DNA of 64,000 nucleotides from Occultella aeris (lineage in GTDB: Bacteria > Actinomycetota > Actinomycetes > Actinomycetales > Beutenbergiaceae): positions 1-64,000 of the forward strand of contig NZ_CACRYJ010000069.1 in the NCBI RefSeq assembly GCF_902703175.1, in the 5' to 3' direction. Positions within the stretch are counted from its first letter, which is position 1; each line of letters starts with the position of its first letter. A program made the position numbers and the translations under genes. The notes beneath the pieces were generated by a model. That model was not told where the DNA came from. It did not search any database and was given only the letters and a program-made list of their open reading frames with translations. This document shows, in pieces, positions 17,777 to 26,508 of this stretch.

Positions 17777-18211
17777 ATGACCGCTGCGCCGCACGAGGCT
17801 GCGCCCGCACCGCAGAAGCAGGAGACCGTGTCGGTCCTGCTGTACAGCGACGACTACACGACCCGGGACGCGGTGAAGGTCGGCGTCGGCCGCCGCGCGT
17901 CGATCGACACCCCGAAGATCGCCTGGACGGACGCTGCGACACCGGCCGCGGTGATAGAACTCGTGGAGAACAACGCCTACGACCTCCTCATTCTCGATGG
18001 TGAGGCGGCCAAGCACGGTGGCCTGGGTCTGTGCCGCACGCTGAAGTCGGAGATCTACAAGTGCCCGCCGGTCATGGTGCTCATCGCCCGGTCGCAGGAC
18101 GCCTGGCTCGCGTCCTGGTCCGAGGCGGACGCGGTGGTCACCTACCCGCTCGATCCGCTGGAGCTGCAGGAGTCGGTCGCGGACGTGCTCCGGGCGCGCC
18201 TCGTACGCTGA
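17777..18211 (+). CDS. Stand-alone degenerate receiver-domain protein
   Basis: Single CheY-like domain of 144 residues with no output domain. Acidic residues D25/D26 and the phospho-acceptor D74 (LLILDGE) are kept. The switch Thr/Ser position reads VLIARS, and the conserved Lys is replaced by Tyr (VTYPLDP, about 121-127). It may therefore be a pseudo-receiver acting through protein contacts. GGAGG (17766-17770) fixes the ATG at 17777. It is 4 nt upstream of trpD and divergent from ctaE. No histidine kinase gene is nearby. Confidence 0.8.
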   Translation: MTAAPHEAAPAPQKQETVSVLLYSDDYTTRDAVKVGVGRRASIDTPKIAWTDAATPAAVIELVENNAYDLLILDGEAAKHGGLGLCRTLKSEIYKCPPVMVLIARSQDAWLASWSEADAVVTYPLDPLELQESVADVLRARLVR

Positions 18212-18215
18212 GTCG

Positions 18216-19280
18216 ATGACCGCCGACGAGGGCCGCACTTGGCCGGACCTGATCGTGCGGCTGCTCGGTGGGTCCGATCTGTCCGCGGCGGAGACGTCCT
18301 GGGCGATGGATGAGGTGATGTCCGGGAACACCTCACCGGCCACACTCGCCGGGTTCCTCGTCGCCCTCGCGGCGAAGGGCGAGACGGTGCCCGAGGTCCG
18401 TGGTCTCGCGGACTCGATGATCTCCCACGCCGTCCCCATCGAGGTGCCCGGGGACGCCGTCGACATCGTCGGAACCGGCGGCGACCGGCACCGCAGCGTC
18501 AACATCTCGACCATGGCGGCGATCGTGGCCGCCGGCGCCGGGGTTCGCGTCGTCAAGCACGGCAACCGGGCGTCATCGTCGGCGAGTGGATCGGCGGACG
18601 TGCTCGAGGCACTCGGGGTCCGGCTCGACCTCGACCCACCGGCGGCGTCCCGGGTCGTCGTCGAGGCCGGTATCACGTTCCTGTTCGCGAACCACTACCA
18701 CCCGGCGATGCGGCACGCCGCGGTCGCCCGGCGGGACCTCGGCATCCCGACGGCGTTCAACGTGCTCGGTCCGTTGACGAACCCGGCTCGGCCGCGGGCC
18801 GGCGCGATCGGGGTCGGCAACGCCCGGATGGCCCAGATCATGGCCGGGGTGTTCGCCGAGCGGGGCACCCGCACGCTCGTGTTCCGCAGTGCGGATGGCC
18901 TCGACGAGCTGGCGACGACGGCGCCCGCCACGGTCTGGGAGGTCACCGCTGCCACCGGTGGTGTGGTGCGCGAGCATGTCCTCGACCCGGTCACGGCGTT
19001 CGGGATGCCCCGGGCCACGCTCGAGGACATCCGCGGCGCGGACGCGACCTTCAACGCGGGCGTGGCCCGTGACCTGCTCGCCGGACGCACCGGCGCGGTC
19101 CGGGACGCGGTGCTGCTGAACGCGGCCGCCGCTCTCGTCGCGGACGGCAGCAGGCCCGGGACCGACGACGGAGACCTCCTCGATAGGCTCGGCGTCGGTC
19201 TGGCCCTGGCCGCCGCGTCCATCGACGACGGCGCCGCGGCCGCGGTCCTCGAACGCTGGATCGCCGTCAGCAACGCCTGA
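18216..19280 (+). CDS. trpD: Anthranilate phosphoribosyltransferase
   Basis: Joins anthranilate to PRPP in tryptophan synthesis, 354 residues. The PRPP-binding motif DIVGTGGD lies near 85-92, with NISTMAA and [13 protein letters not shown] following; these are diagnostic for TrpD. TACGCT (18204-18209), inside the end of the preceding gene, precedes the ATG by 6 nt, so trpD may have its own leaderless transcript. Other trp genes are not in the window. The trpD / ctaE-qcrCAB neighbourhood matches M. tuberculosis Rv2192c-Rv2196. Confidence 0.96.
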   Translation: MTADEGRTWPDLIVRLLGGSDLSAAETSWAMDEVMSGNTSPATLAGFLVALAAKGETVPEVRGLADSMISHAVPIEVPGDAVDIVGTGGDRHRSVNISTMAAIVAAGAGVRVVKHGNRASSSASGSADVLEALGVRLDLDPPAASRVVVEAGITFLFANHYHPAMRHAAVARRDLGIPTAFNVLGPLTNPARPRAGAIGVGNARMAQIMAGVFAERGTRTLVFRSADGLDELATTAPATVWEVTAATGGVVREHVLDPVTAFGMPRATLEDIRGADATFNAGVARDLLAGRTGAVRDAVLLNAAAALVADGSRPGTDDGDLLDRLGVGLALAAASIDDGAAAAVLERWIAVSNA

Positions 19281-19292
19281 GGGGCCGGCGCG

Positions 19293-19574
19293 TCAGTCCG
19301 CGAGGCCGAGGTCGAAGGCGGCCTCGAGGTCGTGGCCGGAGTAGGTCTGGAACGCGATGTAGGACTGTGTGCGCAGCACACCCTCGACCTTGCTGATCCT
19401 GTCCGCGATGACGCCGGCGAGTTCCTCGTGCCGGCGGACGCGGACCATGGCCACGAGGTCGATGTCCCCGGTGACGGAGTAGGCCTCGCTCACGCCGTCG
19501 ATGTCCGCGACCTCCTTGGCGACTTCGGGGATGCGGGCGGCGTCGGCGTCGATCAGGACGATCGCGGTGATCAT
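19293..19574 (-). CDS. Stand-alone Lrp/AsnC ligand-binding (RAM) domain protein
   Basis: 93 residues covering only the C-terminal ligand-binding domain of Lrp/AsnC regulators, with no helix-turn-helix. The pattern (GVSEAYSVTGDIDLVAMVRV, then ISKVEGVLRTQSYIAF) is typical. GGAGG lies upstream of the ATG. Such proteins may bind amino acids or hetero-oligomerise with full-length Lrp factors. It is convergent with trpD with a 12-nt gap, so a link to amino acid metabolism is plausible but unproven. Confidence 0.88.
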   Translation of the reverse strand: MITAIVLIDADAARIPEVAKEVADIDGVSEAYSVTGDIDLVAMVRVRRHEELAGVIADRISKVEGVLRTQSYIAFQTYSGHDLEAAFDLGLAD

Positions 19575-19707
19575 GGGTCCTCCGTGGGTGGGGCAGCTTC
19601 GGGTACGGATCCATCATGCCGCGCCGACCCCGCGCGGCGCGTCGGCGAGCGCCGACCGGGAGCCACTCGTGGGCTCGGGCCCCTGTTCGCCGGCGTGCGC
19701 CCAGGGG

Positions 19708-21666
19708 TCAGCCGGCGTCTGCCCGACGGTCAGTGGTTCGTGCGGCCGCGCCCGGACGGTCGGACGCCGGGACGACGGGGACCTCGCCGGCGCGGCGGCC
19801 GAGCGCGGCCCGCTCGGTGTCCCGGGCCTGCGCCGCCTCCAGCTCACGCAGGTGCGCGGTAGCGCCGCCGATCGGCATGGCCCAACCCTGCGCGTCGGCC
19901 GCGTCGAACTCGATCAGCCGGGTGCCGTCCCGCTCCAGCCAGGTGGTGACCAACTCAGTCTCCTCGGCCGTTGCCGCACCACCGGCGACGTCCGGCTCGG
20001 CCACCTGTTCCCCGCCGGCGACGAGGGCGGAGATGGTCAGGTACGGGCTCGTGTCCCGTGGGCTGATCGCGGTGGCCGCGAGCCGCCCGTGACGCACGAC
20101 GACGATCTCCCAGCCGCCTTCGGCGTGGGCGCGGGCAGCCACGATCTGCCGGGCTCGCTGGATCGGGGCCAGCCGCTGGGTGCGTGCCGCGCCGCGCAGG
20201 AACGCCAACAGCCGGTCCCGGTGCACGGCCGCCTCCTCGTACCGCTGCTGCAGACTCAGGTGGCTGATCGAGCGCCGCAGCGCGGCCACCACCGGGGCCG
20301 CGTCGCCACGCATGATCTGCTCGGCCGCCGCCACGGTGTCCTCGTACCGCGGCAGGCCTCCGCGGATCTCGGGTCCGCCGACCCCGGGTAGCCCGAGCGT
20401 CGCCACCCCGTCGGCGGGTGCCACGCACGGCGCACTGCACCGGCCCAGCTCGGCCAGCACGCAGGCGGAGGCGGCCGCCGCCGGGATTCGCGGCAGGCGC
20501 GTGCTGCACTGCCGCAGCGGCACGGTCGCCAGGATCGCCTCCACGGCCTGCTCGGCCCCGCGCCGGGACGCGAACGGGCCGATCGCCCGGTCCCGGGCCG
20601 AGCTGGGAACCGACCGCACGATGGACAGCCGGGCGTGCGCCTCGTCGGTGAGCCGGATCCAGGGGCGTCGCTCGGGGGCGCGCGAGCGCCGGTTGTACGG
20701 CGGCTTGTGCTCGGCGATCAGGCGCAGCTCGCGCACGCTCGCCTCGAGCGGGGTGGCGCAGGGGATAGGGCGTACCCCGGTGGCCAGGTCCACCATCTCC
20801 CCGATCCGGGCCCGCTTCTCGGCGGCGGTGAAGTAGCTGCGCACCCGCCGCTTGATGTTGACGGCGGTCCCGACGTAGAGGACCTCGTTCTTGGGGCCGA
20901 GGAACTGGTAGACGCCGGCGCCGGTGGGTAGGCCGTCCGCGAGGGTGGATTTGCGGCGCCGGGCGTGCGGGACCGGGTCGGCCGCCGTGGTCAGGTCCTC
21001 CAGGTGGGTGACCCCGAGCCCACTCATCCGGCCGAGCAGCGCGTGCAGCACGTCGACGGTTGCGCGGGCGTCGGACAGGGCCCGGTGGTCCGGCGTGGTC
21101 TCGGCATGGAACAGCGCCGCGAGCGTGCCCAGCTTGTGGTTGGGCGCCTCGTCCCGGGTGACCACCCGGCGGGCCAGCGCGACAGTGTCCACCACCTGCG
21201 GTCGCGGCCAGGCAAGGTCCATCCGGGCCGTGGCCGCCTTGAGGAATCCGACATCGAACCGGGCGTTGTGCGCCACCAGCACGCCGCCACGGGCGAACTC
21301 CAGGAACGCGGGCAGCACCTCGCTGATCGGCGGCGCCTCGATCACCATGGCGTTCGTGATCCCGGTCAACACGGTGATCATCGGCGGAATCCCGGTGCCG
21401 GGGTTCACGAGCGTCTGGAACTCGCCGAGCACCTCGCCGCCACGCACCTTCACGGCGCCGATCTCGGTGATCTCGCACGCGGTGGGGGAGCCACCGGTGG
21501 TCTCCAGGTCCACCACCACGAACGTCGCCTCGTAGAGGGGCGTGCCGACCTCGTCGAGGGCGAGCTGCACCGCTGACTGCCCGGACGCCAGGTACGGGGA
21601 CCGCCCGGCGTCGATGAGGTCGAGGCGCCGGCCGGGGCGGGGCGGGTGCAGGAGGTTCTCGGCCAT
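19708..21666 (-). CDS. DEDDh exonuclease fused to a UvrC-like GIY-YIG nuclease
   Basis: 652-residue fusion. The N-terminal DnaQ-like 3'-5' exonuclease (about 45-210) shows VVDLETTG, HNARFDVGFL and HRALSDARATVD, the DEDDh metal and His residues. A GIY-YIG domain follows (about 240-320: GVYQFLGPKNEVLYVGTA). The rest resembles UvrC without its C-terminal RNase H-like half. The family is known as DEDD exonuclease domain-containing/Cho-like protein; M. tuberculosis Rv2191 is the positional match. It probably acts in DNA repair. I prefer ATG 21666 (MAENLL) over an upstream start at 21738. Confidence 0.9.
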   Translation of the reverse strand: MAENLLHPPRPGRRLDLIDAGRSPYLASGQSAVQLALDEVGTPLYEATFVVVDLETTGGSPTACEITEIGAVKVRGGEVLGEFQTLVNPGTGIPPMITVLTGITNAMVIEAPPISEVLPAFLEFARGGVLVAHNARFDVGFLKAATARMDLAWPRPQVVDTVALARRVVTRDEAPNHKLGTLAALFHAETTPDHRALSDARATVDVLHALLGRMSGLGVTHLEDLTTAADPVPHARRRKSTLADGLPTGAGVYQFLGPKNEVLYVGTAVNIKRRVRSYFTAAEKRARIGEMVDLATGVRPIPCATPLEASVRELRLIAEHKPPYNRRSRAPERRPWIRLTDEAHARLSIVRSVPSSARDRAIGPFASRRGAEQAVEAILATVPLRQCSTRLPRIPAAAASACVLAELGRCSAPCVAPADGVATLGLPGVGGPEIRGGLPRYEDTVAAAEQIMRGDAAPVVAALRRSISHLSLQQRYEEAAVHRDRLLAFLRGAARTQRLAPIQRARQIVAARAHAEGGWEIVVVRHGRLAATAISPRDTSPYLTISALVAGGEQVAEPDVAGGAATAEETELVTTWLERDGTRLIEFDAADAQGWAMPIGGATAHLRELEAAQARDTERAALGRRAGEVPVVPASDRPGAAARTTDRRADAG

Positions 21667-21765
21667 CCGTTCGAACGTTACGGCCCGGCACCGACAACGC
21701 CGGTGCGGCCACGCCGGGAGAGTCCCGGACGCGGCCACACCGGCGTGGGTGACGGGTAGCGTGCG

Positions 21766-23601
21766 TCAGTCGGCGCTGGCGCCGGCCCCGTTCGCCGCAC
21801 GCGCCTTGGCGGCGTTGTCGTACATCGCCTCGATCCGGTCCGCGAAGTCGCGCAGCACCAGGTTGCGCTTCACCTTCAGCGACGGGGTCAGGTAGTCGTT
21901 GGCGATCGTGAAGTCGTCGAGCAGGATCTCGAACGTCCGGATCGACTCCGCCCGGGAGACCTTCGAGTTGGCCCGGTCCACCGCGCTCTGGATCGCGGCG
22001 ACGACCGTCGGGTCCTTGGCCGCCTCCGCGACGGACAGTTCGCCGACCTCGTGGTTGGCGAGCCACGTCGGCAGCATCTCGGTGTCCAGGGTGACCAGCG
22101 CCGCGATGAACGGCTTCTGGTCACCGACCACCACGCACTGGCTCACCAGGGGGTGGGACCGGATCCGGTCCTCGAGCTGGGACGGCACCACGTTCTTCCC
22201 GCCGGCGGTGACGATGATCTCCTTCTTCCGACCGGTGATCTTCAGGTAGCCGTCGGCGGTGAGTTCGCCGAGGTCTCCCGTGTGGAACCAGTCGTCGGTG
22301 AACGACTCGGCGGTGGCCTCGGCGTTGTCGTGGTAGCCGCGGAAGACCGCGATCCCGCGGGCGAGGATCTCGCCGTCGGCGTCGATCTTCAGGCCCACGC
22401 CCGGCAGCGGCGGCCCGACGGTACCGATGACCGACTTGGACGGCACGTTGACGCTCACCGGCGCCGTCGTCTCGGTCAGCCCGTACCCCTCGAGAACGGT
22501 CAGGCCGACGCCACGGAAGAAGTGGCCGAGCCGCTCCCCGAGCGGCGCACCACCGGAGATCGCGAACTCGGCCTGGCCGCCGAGTGCGTTGCGGATCTTG
22601 TGCAGCACGAGTTTGTCCGCGAGCTTGTGCTGCAGCTTCAGCCCGAGCCCGGGTCCGCCGGTGTCGAGCGAGCGCGAGTAGTCACCGGAGACCTTCGCCG
22701 CCCAGCGGAAGATCTTCACCTTGCCGCCCGCGGCCGCCTTCTGCTCGGAGCTGTTGTAGACCTTCTCGAACACGCGCGGCACGGACAGGATGAACGTCGG
22801 CCGGAACGTGGCGATGTCCGCCATCAGCGTCTTCGTGTCCGGGGTGTGCCCCTGCGGTACGCCGGCGGTCACGCAGAGCACCTCGACGAACCGTGCGAAC
22901 ACGTGTGCCAGCGGCATGAACAGCAGGGTTCGCGACGCCTCGTGCAGGATCGAGGGCCCGAGCGCACCGACTGCATTGCGGGTCAGCTCCACGAAGTTGG
23001 CGTGGGTGAGCTCGGCGCCCTTGGGTCGGCCGGTGGTACCCGAGGTGTAGATGATCGTGGCCAGGTCGTCGGTGCGGAGCGCGTCGTAGCGAGCCCGGAC
23101 GTCCTCGTCCGAGACCTGGGCGCCCTCCGTGGCGAGCTTGTCGAGGGCGCCGTCGTCGATGACCCAGGCCCGCCCCAGGTTGGGTGCCTCGGCGCGGGCC
23201 TCGTCGACCACGGCCAGGTGGCTGGCGTTCTCGACGACGATCGCCTTCGTGTCCGAGTTCGACAGGATCCACGCGGTCTGGTCGGCCGAGGAGGTCTCGT
23301 AGACCGGCACGGTGACGGCGCCGGCGTACCAGATCCCGAAGTCGAGGAGCACCCACTCGGCGCGGGTGCGGCTCATCACCGCGACCCGGTCCCCAGGTCC
23401 GATGCCCGCGGCGATCAGGCCCTTCGCGATGGAGGACGCCTTCTCGTGCATCTGCTGCGCCGTGATCGGGTGCCACGTCGAACCGCGGAGTTCCTCGATG
23501 AGCACTCGTCCGGGCTCCTTCGCGGCCCAGTCGGCGAGGATGTCCGGCGTGCTCATCTCCGGCGGGGTCTGGACGAGGAGGGGTGCCTCGTTCTGGTCCA
23601 T
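21766..23601 (-). CDS. fadD15: Long-chain acyl-CoA synthetase
   Basis: AMP-binding adenylate-forming enzyme that activates fatty acids to acyl-CoA, 611 residues. Motifs are YTSGTTGRPKGAELTH (P-loop), GYGLTETTAPVS, and DWFHTGDLGE with ITGRKKEIIVTAGGKNV near the C-terminal hinge. AAGGAG precedes the ATG. The symbol rests on similarity of place and family to mycobacterial fadD15 (Rv2187); substrate chain length is unknown. It ends 99 nt before the DEDD nuclease start in the same direction. Confidence 0.92.
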   Translation of the reverse strand: MDQNEAPLLVQTPPEMSTPDILADWAAKEPGRVLIEELRGSTWHPITAQQMHEKASSIAKGLIAAGIGPGDRVAVMSRTRAEWVLLDFGIWYAGAVTVPVYETSSADQTAWILSNSDTKAIVVENASHLAVVDEARAEAPNLGRAWVIDDGALDKLATEGAQVSDEDVRARYDALRTDDLATIIYTSGTTGRPKGAELTHANFVELTRNAVGALGPSILHEASRTLLFMPLAHVFARFVEVLCVTAGVPQGHTPDTKTLMADIATFRPTFILSVPRVFEKVYNSSEQKAAAGGKVKIFRWAAKVSGDYSRSLDTGGPGLGLKLQHKLADKLVLHKIRNALGGQAEFAISGGAPLGERLGHFFRGVGLTVLEGYGLTETTAPVSVNVPSKSVIGTVGPPLPGVGLKIDADGEILARGIAVFRGYHDNAEATAESFTDDWFHTGDLGELTADGYLKITGRKKEIIVTAGGKNVVPSQLEDRIRSHPLVSQCVVVGDQKPFIAALVTLDTEMLPTWLANHEVGELSVAEAAKDPTVVAAIQSAVDRANSKVSRAESIRTFEILLDDFTIANDYLTPSLKVKRNLVLRDFADRIEAMYDNAAKARAANGAGASAD

Positions 23602-23715
23602 ATGTCTGGCTCCTTCGGCAGTGGTCGAAACTAGCTCAAGAGTACGTGCGCCCGACGGCTGCGGCGGGCAGCGGCGCGGCGATCGGCGGTGATCGTACGC
23701 TGATCCACTCAGGGC

Positions 23716-24267
23716 TCAGACTACGGCGCCGTCGTCGTCCGAGGGATCTTTCGGCATCCGCCAGAGCAGGATGCCCCATCCGATGAGCGAGCAGACGAGG
23801 GCGCCGACGTAGAACAGCTGCGGTGCCCCCGCCCACAGGATCAGGGCGAGCACGGTCGCCACAGGCCCTCCGATGGCGCCGATCCAGGCCATCGTGACGA
23901 GCGGGTCGGAGGTGTCCAGCGGTTCCGGCTCGGGCGGGACATAGCCGTGGTCGTCCTCGGTCTCGTCCACGCCGTAGTCACGGGGTCCGGGCCCGACGGC
24001 GGAGGTCGCCTCAGTCCGGTCCGGATCGTCGTCGAGATCGTCGTCCGGTTCGTCGCCGGCGTCGCCGGCGTCGTCCGCCGCTCCGGCGAGGCCGGGCTCG
24101 GCCGACCGGTTCAGCCGCTCGAGGTCCGCGGCCTGTTCGGTGAGTCCTTCGCCGAGCGGCCCGAGACGCGCGGTGATCTCGGCCCAGCTCGCCTCGACGT
24201 CCGCGTCGCTGGGCTCGCGGGCGCCGTCGCCGGGTCGCGGCTCTCCGCCCGAGGTGGGACCGTTCAT
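23716..24267 (-). CDS. Actinobacterial hypothetical membrane protein
   Basis: I do not recognise a named family. The 183-residue protein has an acidic, Asp/Gly/Pro-rich cytoplasmic region (1-125, including a long DEPDDDLDDD stretch) and two C-terminal membrane helices at about 127-147 and 150-170. TAGAGT (24279-24274) precedes the ATG by 6 nt, suggesting leaderless translation. It is divergent from plsC with a 72-nt gap and lies upstream of the acyl-CoA synthetase. Confidence 0.75.
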   Translation of the reverse strand: MNGPTSGGEPRPGDGAREPSDADVEASWAEITARLGPLGEGLTEQAADLERLNRSAEPGLAGAADDAGDAGDEPDDDLDDDPDRTEATSAVGPGPRDYGVDETEDDHGYVPPEPEPLDTSDPLVTMAWIGAIGGPVATVLALILWAGAPQLFYVGALVCSLIGWGILLWRMPKDPSDDDGAVV

Positions 24268-24339
24268 CCCTTAACTCTAGGGTGAGTTCGACCCGTTCGT
24301 GTCGGCGGCGGGTGTCGAGCCGAAGGAAGGGACCGGCGC

Positions 24340-25104
24340 GTGTTCTATCGGTTCATGAAGGCGACCCTCGGCCGGTTCCTGCGGTGGTACTACCGGCCGT
24401 GGATCCGCGGGACGGAGCACGTGCCGCCATCCGGGGCCGCGATCCTGGCCAGCAACCACCTCGCCGTCATCGACTCCTTCTTCCTACCCGCGCTGCTCAA
24501 GCGCCCCGTCGTCTTCCTGGGCAAGGACGCGTACTTCACCGGACGGGGGATCCGGGGCCGGATCGTGGCCACCTTCATGCGCGGCGTGGGTACCATCCCG
24601 GTCGACCGCAGCGGGGGCTCCGGGGTGGAGGCAGCGCTGCGGACCGGGCTGGCCAGATTGGCGGCGGGGGAGTTGTTCGGCATCTATCCCGAGGGCACCC
24701 GCAGCCCCGACGGGCGCCTGTACCGGGGCAAGACCGGGATCGCACGGCTCGCGCTCGAGTCCGGGGCGCCGGTCATCCCGGTGGCGATGGTGGACTCCCA
24801 CATCGCCCAGCCGATCGGGAAGCGGGTCCCGTCCCGGCACCGGGTCGGTGTGGTGATCGGGGCGCCCCTGGACTTCAGCCGCTACCAGGCGATGGCCTCG
24901 GACCGGTTCGTGCTGCGCACGGTCACCGACGAGATCATGTACGCGATCATGGGCCTGTCCGGCCAGGAGTACGTGGACGCCTACGCGGCGTCCGAGAAGT
25001 CGCGGATGGCCTCTCGCAGCGGCGAGCCGACGCCGACCGCCCCCGGCGGGCCCGGTGGCCGCCCGGCACCCGGTGGGCCCGGGAGCCGCGTCGCGGAGGC
25101 CTGA
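24340..25104 (+). CDS. plsC: 1-acyl-sn-glycerol-3-phosphate acyltransferase
   Basis: Acylates lysophosphatidate in phospholipid synthesis at the membrane, 254 residues. It carries the catalytic NHLAVID (HX4D, about 38-44) and the glycerol-phosphate-binding YPEGTRS (about 113-119). AAGGAAGGG precedes the GTG start. The last 40 residues are a Pro/Gly-rich tail. Nearby genes (acyl-CoA synthetase, polyprenyl synthase) also serve lipid metabolism. Mycobacterial Rv2182c is the likely counterpart. Confidence 0.92.
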   Translation: MFYRFMKATLGRFLRWYYRPWIRGTEHVPPSGAAILASNHLAVIDSFFLPALLKRPVVFLGKDAYFTGRGIRGRIVATFMRGVGTIPVDRSGGSGVEAALRTGLARLAAGELFGIYPEGTRSPDGRLYRGKTGIARLALESGAPVIPVAMVDSHIAQPIGKRVPSRHRVGVVIGAPLDFSRYQAMASDRFVLRTVTDEIMYAIMGLSGQEYVDAYAASEKSRMASRSGEPTPTAPGGPGGRPAPGGPGSRVAEA

Positions 25105-25185
25105 GCCGCGACGTCCCCTGACAGCCGTGTCCCTCAGTAGCATGGACGCCGCAGGTCCCGCCCCGCCCGAGTGAAAGGCACACCC

Positions 25186-26424
25186 ATGTCCGAGTCCAAG
25201 CCGATCCGCCGGATCGCACTCCTCACCGCGGGCGGTTTCGCCCCCTGCCTCTCGGCCTCCGTCGCTGGGCTCGTGCGCCGCTACACCGAGGTGCTCCCGG
25301 ACGCCGAGATCATCGCCTACCAGTACGGCTACCACGGCCTGCTCACCGGCACCTTCGTGGTGGTCGACGAACAGGCGCGCGCGAACATCGACGTCCTGGA
25401 CGACTTCGGGGGCTCCCCGATCGGGAACAGCCGGGTGAAGCTGACGAACGCGAAGAACCTCGTCGAGCGCGGCCTGGTCACCGAGGGTCAGGACCCGCTG
25501 CAGGTCGCGGCCGAGCAGCTGCGCAAGGACGGCGTGGACGTCCTGCACACGATCGGCGGCGACGACACGAACACCACTGCGGCGGACCTCGCGGCCTACC
25601 TCGAGGACAACGGCTACCACCTGACCGTGGTCGGCCTGCCGAAGACGATCGACAACGACATCATCCCGATCCGGCAGTCCCTCGGCGCGAACACCGCCGC
25701 CGAGCAGGCCTCGATCTTCGCGCAGAACATCATCGGCGAGCACCGGTCCAACCCGCGGATGCTGATCGTCCACGAGGTCATGGGCCGGCACTGCGGCTGG
25801 TTGACCGCGGCCGCCGCCCAGCGTTACCGGTCCTGGTGGTCGGAGCAGCAGTGGAACCCGGCGCTGGGCCTGGCCAAGGAGCGTTGGGACGTCCACGCCG
25901 TGTTCCTGCCCGAGCTGAAGCTGGACATGGCGGGTGAGGCCGAGCGGCTGCGGGGCATCATGGACGAGATCGGCAACGTCAACATCTTCCTTTCCGAGGG
26001 GGCCGGGGTGCCCGAGATCATCGCCGAGATGGAGGCTGCCGGCGAGGAGGTCCAGCGCGACCCGTTCGGGCACGTCAAGCTCGACACCATCAACCCGGGC
26101 GCCTGGTTCGCGAAGCAGTTCGCCGCCCTCATCGGCGCCGAGAAGACCATGGTCCAGAAGAGCGGCTACTTCTCCCGCTCGGCCCGCGCCAACGATGAGG
26201 ACCTCGCGCTGATCCGCCTCATGACGGACCTGGCCGTAGACAAGGCGATCGCCGGTGAGTCCGGCGTGATCGGCCACGACGAGGAGAACGACGACGAGCT
26301 CACCGCCATCGCGTTCCCGCGGATCGCCGGCGGCAAGGCGTTCGACATCTCCACACCGTGGTTCGGCGCCCTGCTCGGCGACATCGGCCAGAACGCCGTG
26401 GCCGCCGAGCCCGCCGAGCACTGA
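25186..26424 (+). CDS. pfp: Pyrophosphate-type 6-phosphofructokinase
   Basis: Phosphorylates fructose 6-phosphate at C1, probably with PPi. The 412-residue protein has GGDD (124-127) instead of the GGDG of ATP enzymes, and PKTIDND (152-158), where the lysine marks PPi-dependent members. GRHCGWLTA and the F6P-binding residues in LGANTAAEQA are present. AAAGG 7 nt upstream supports ATG 25186 over a GTG at 25171. A PPi enzyme is reversible and can work in glycolysis and gluconeogenesis. A large GC hairpin follows. Confidence 0.92.
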   Translation: MSESKPIRRIALLTAGGFAPCLSASVAGLVRRYTEVLPDAEIIAYQYGYHGLLTGTFVVVDEQARANIDVLDDFGGSPIGNSRVKLTNAKNLVERGLVTEGQDPLQVAAEQLRKDGVDVLHTIGGDDTNTTAADLAAYLEDNGYHLTVVGLPKTIDNDIIPIRQSLGANTAAEQASIFAQNIIGEHRSNPRMLIVHEVMGRHCGWLTAAAAQRYRSWWSEQQWNPALGLAKERWDVHAVFLPELKLDMAGEAERLRGIMDEIGNVNIFLSEGAGVPEIIAEMEAAGEEVQRDPFGHVKLDTINPGAWFAKQFAALIGAEKTMVQKSGYFSRSARANDEDLALIRLMTDLAVDKAIAGESGVIGHDEENDDELTAIAFPRIAGGKAFDISTPWFGALLGDIGQNAVAAEPAEH

Positions 26425-26444
26425 CCTCGTCCAGCCCGAACCCC

Positions 26445-26495
26445 GGGCCCGCGCCGCCGGCCGGACCACGGTCCGGTCCGGCCCGGCGCGGGCCC
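26445..26495 (+). terminator. Compound hairpin after pfp
   Basis: A 12-bp outer stem (26445-26456 with 26484-26495) encloses a second perfect stem, CCGGACC-AC-GGTCCGG. It starts 21 nt after the pfp stop and ends at the -10 element of the next gene, leaving no room for a separate -35 region. Confidence 0.85.
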
Positions 26496-26508
26496 TATCC
26501 TTGGTGCC

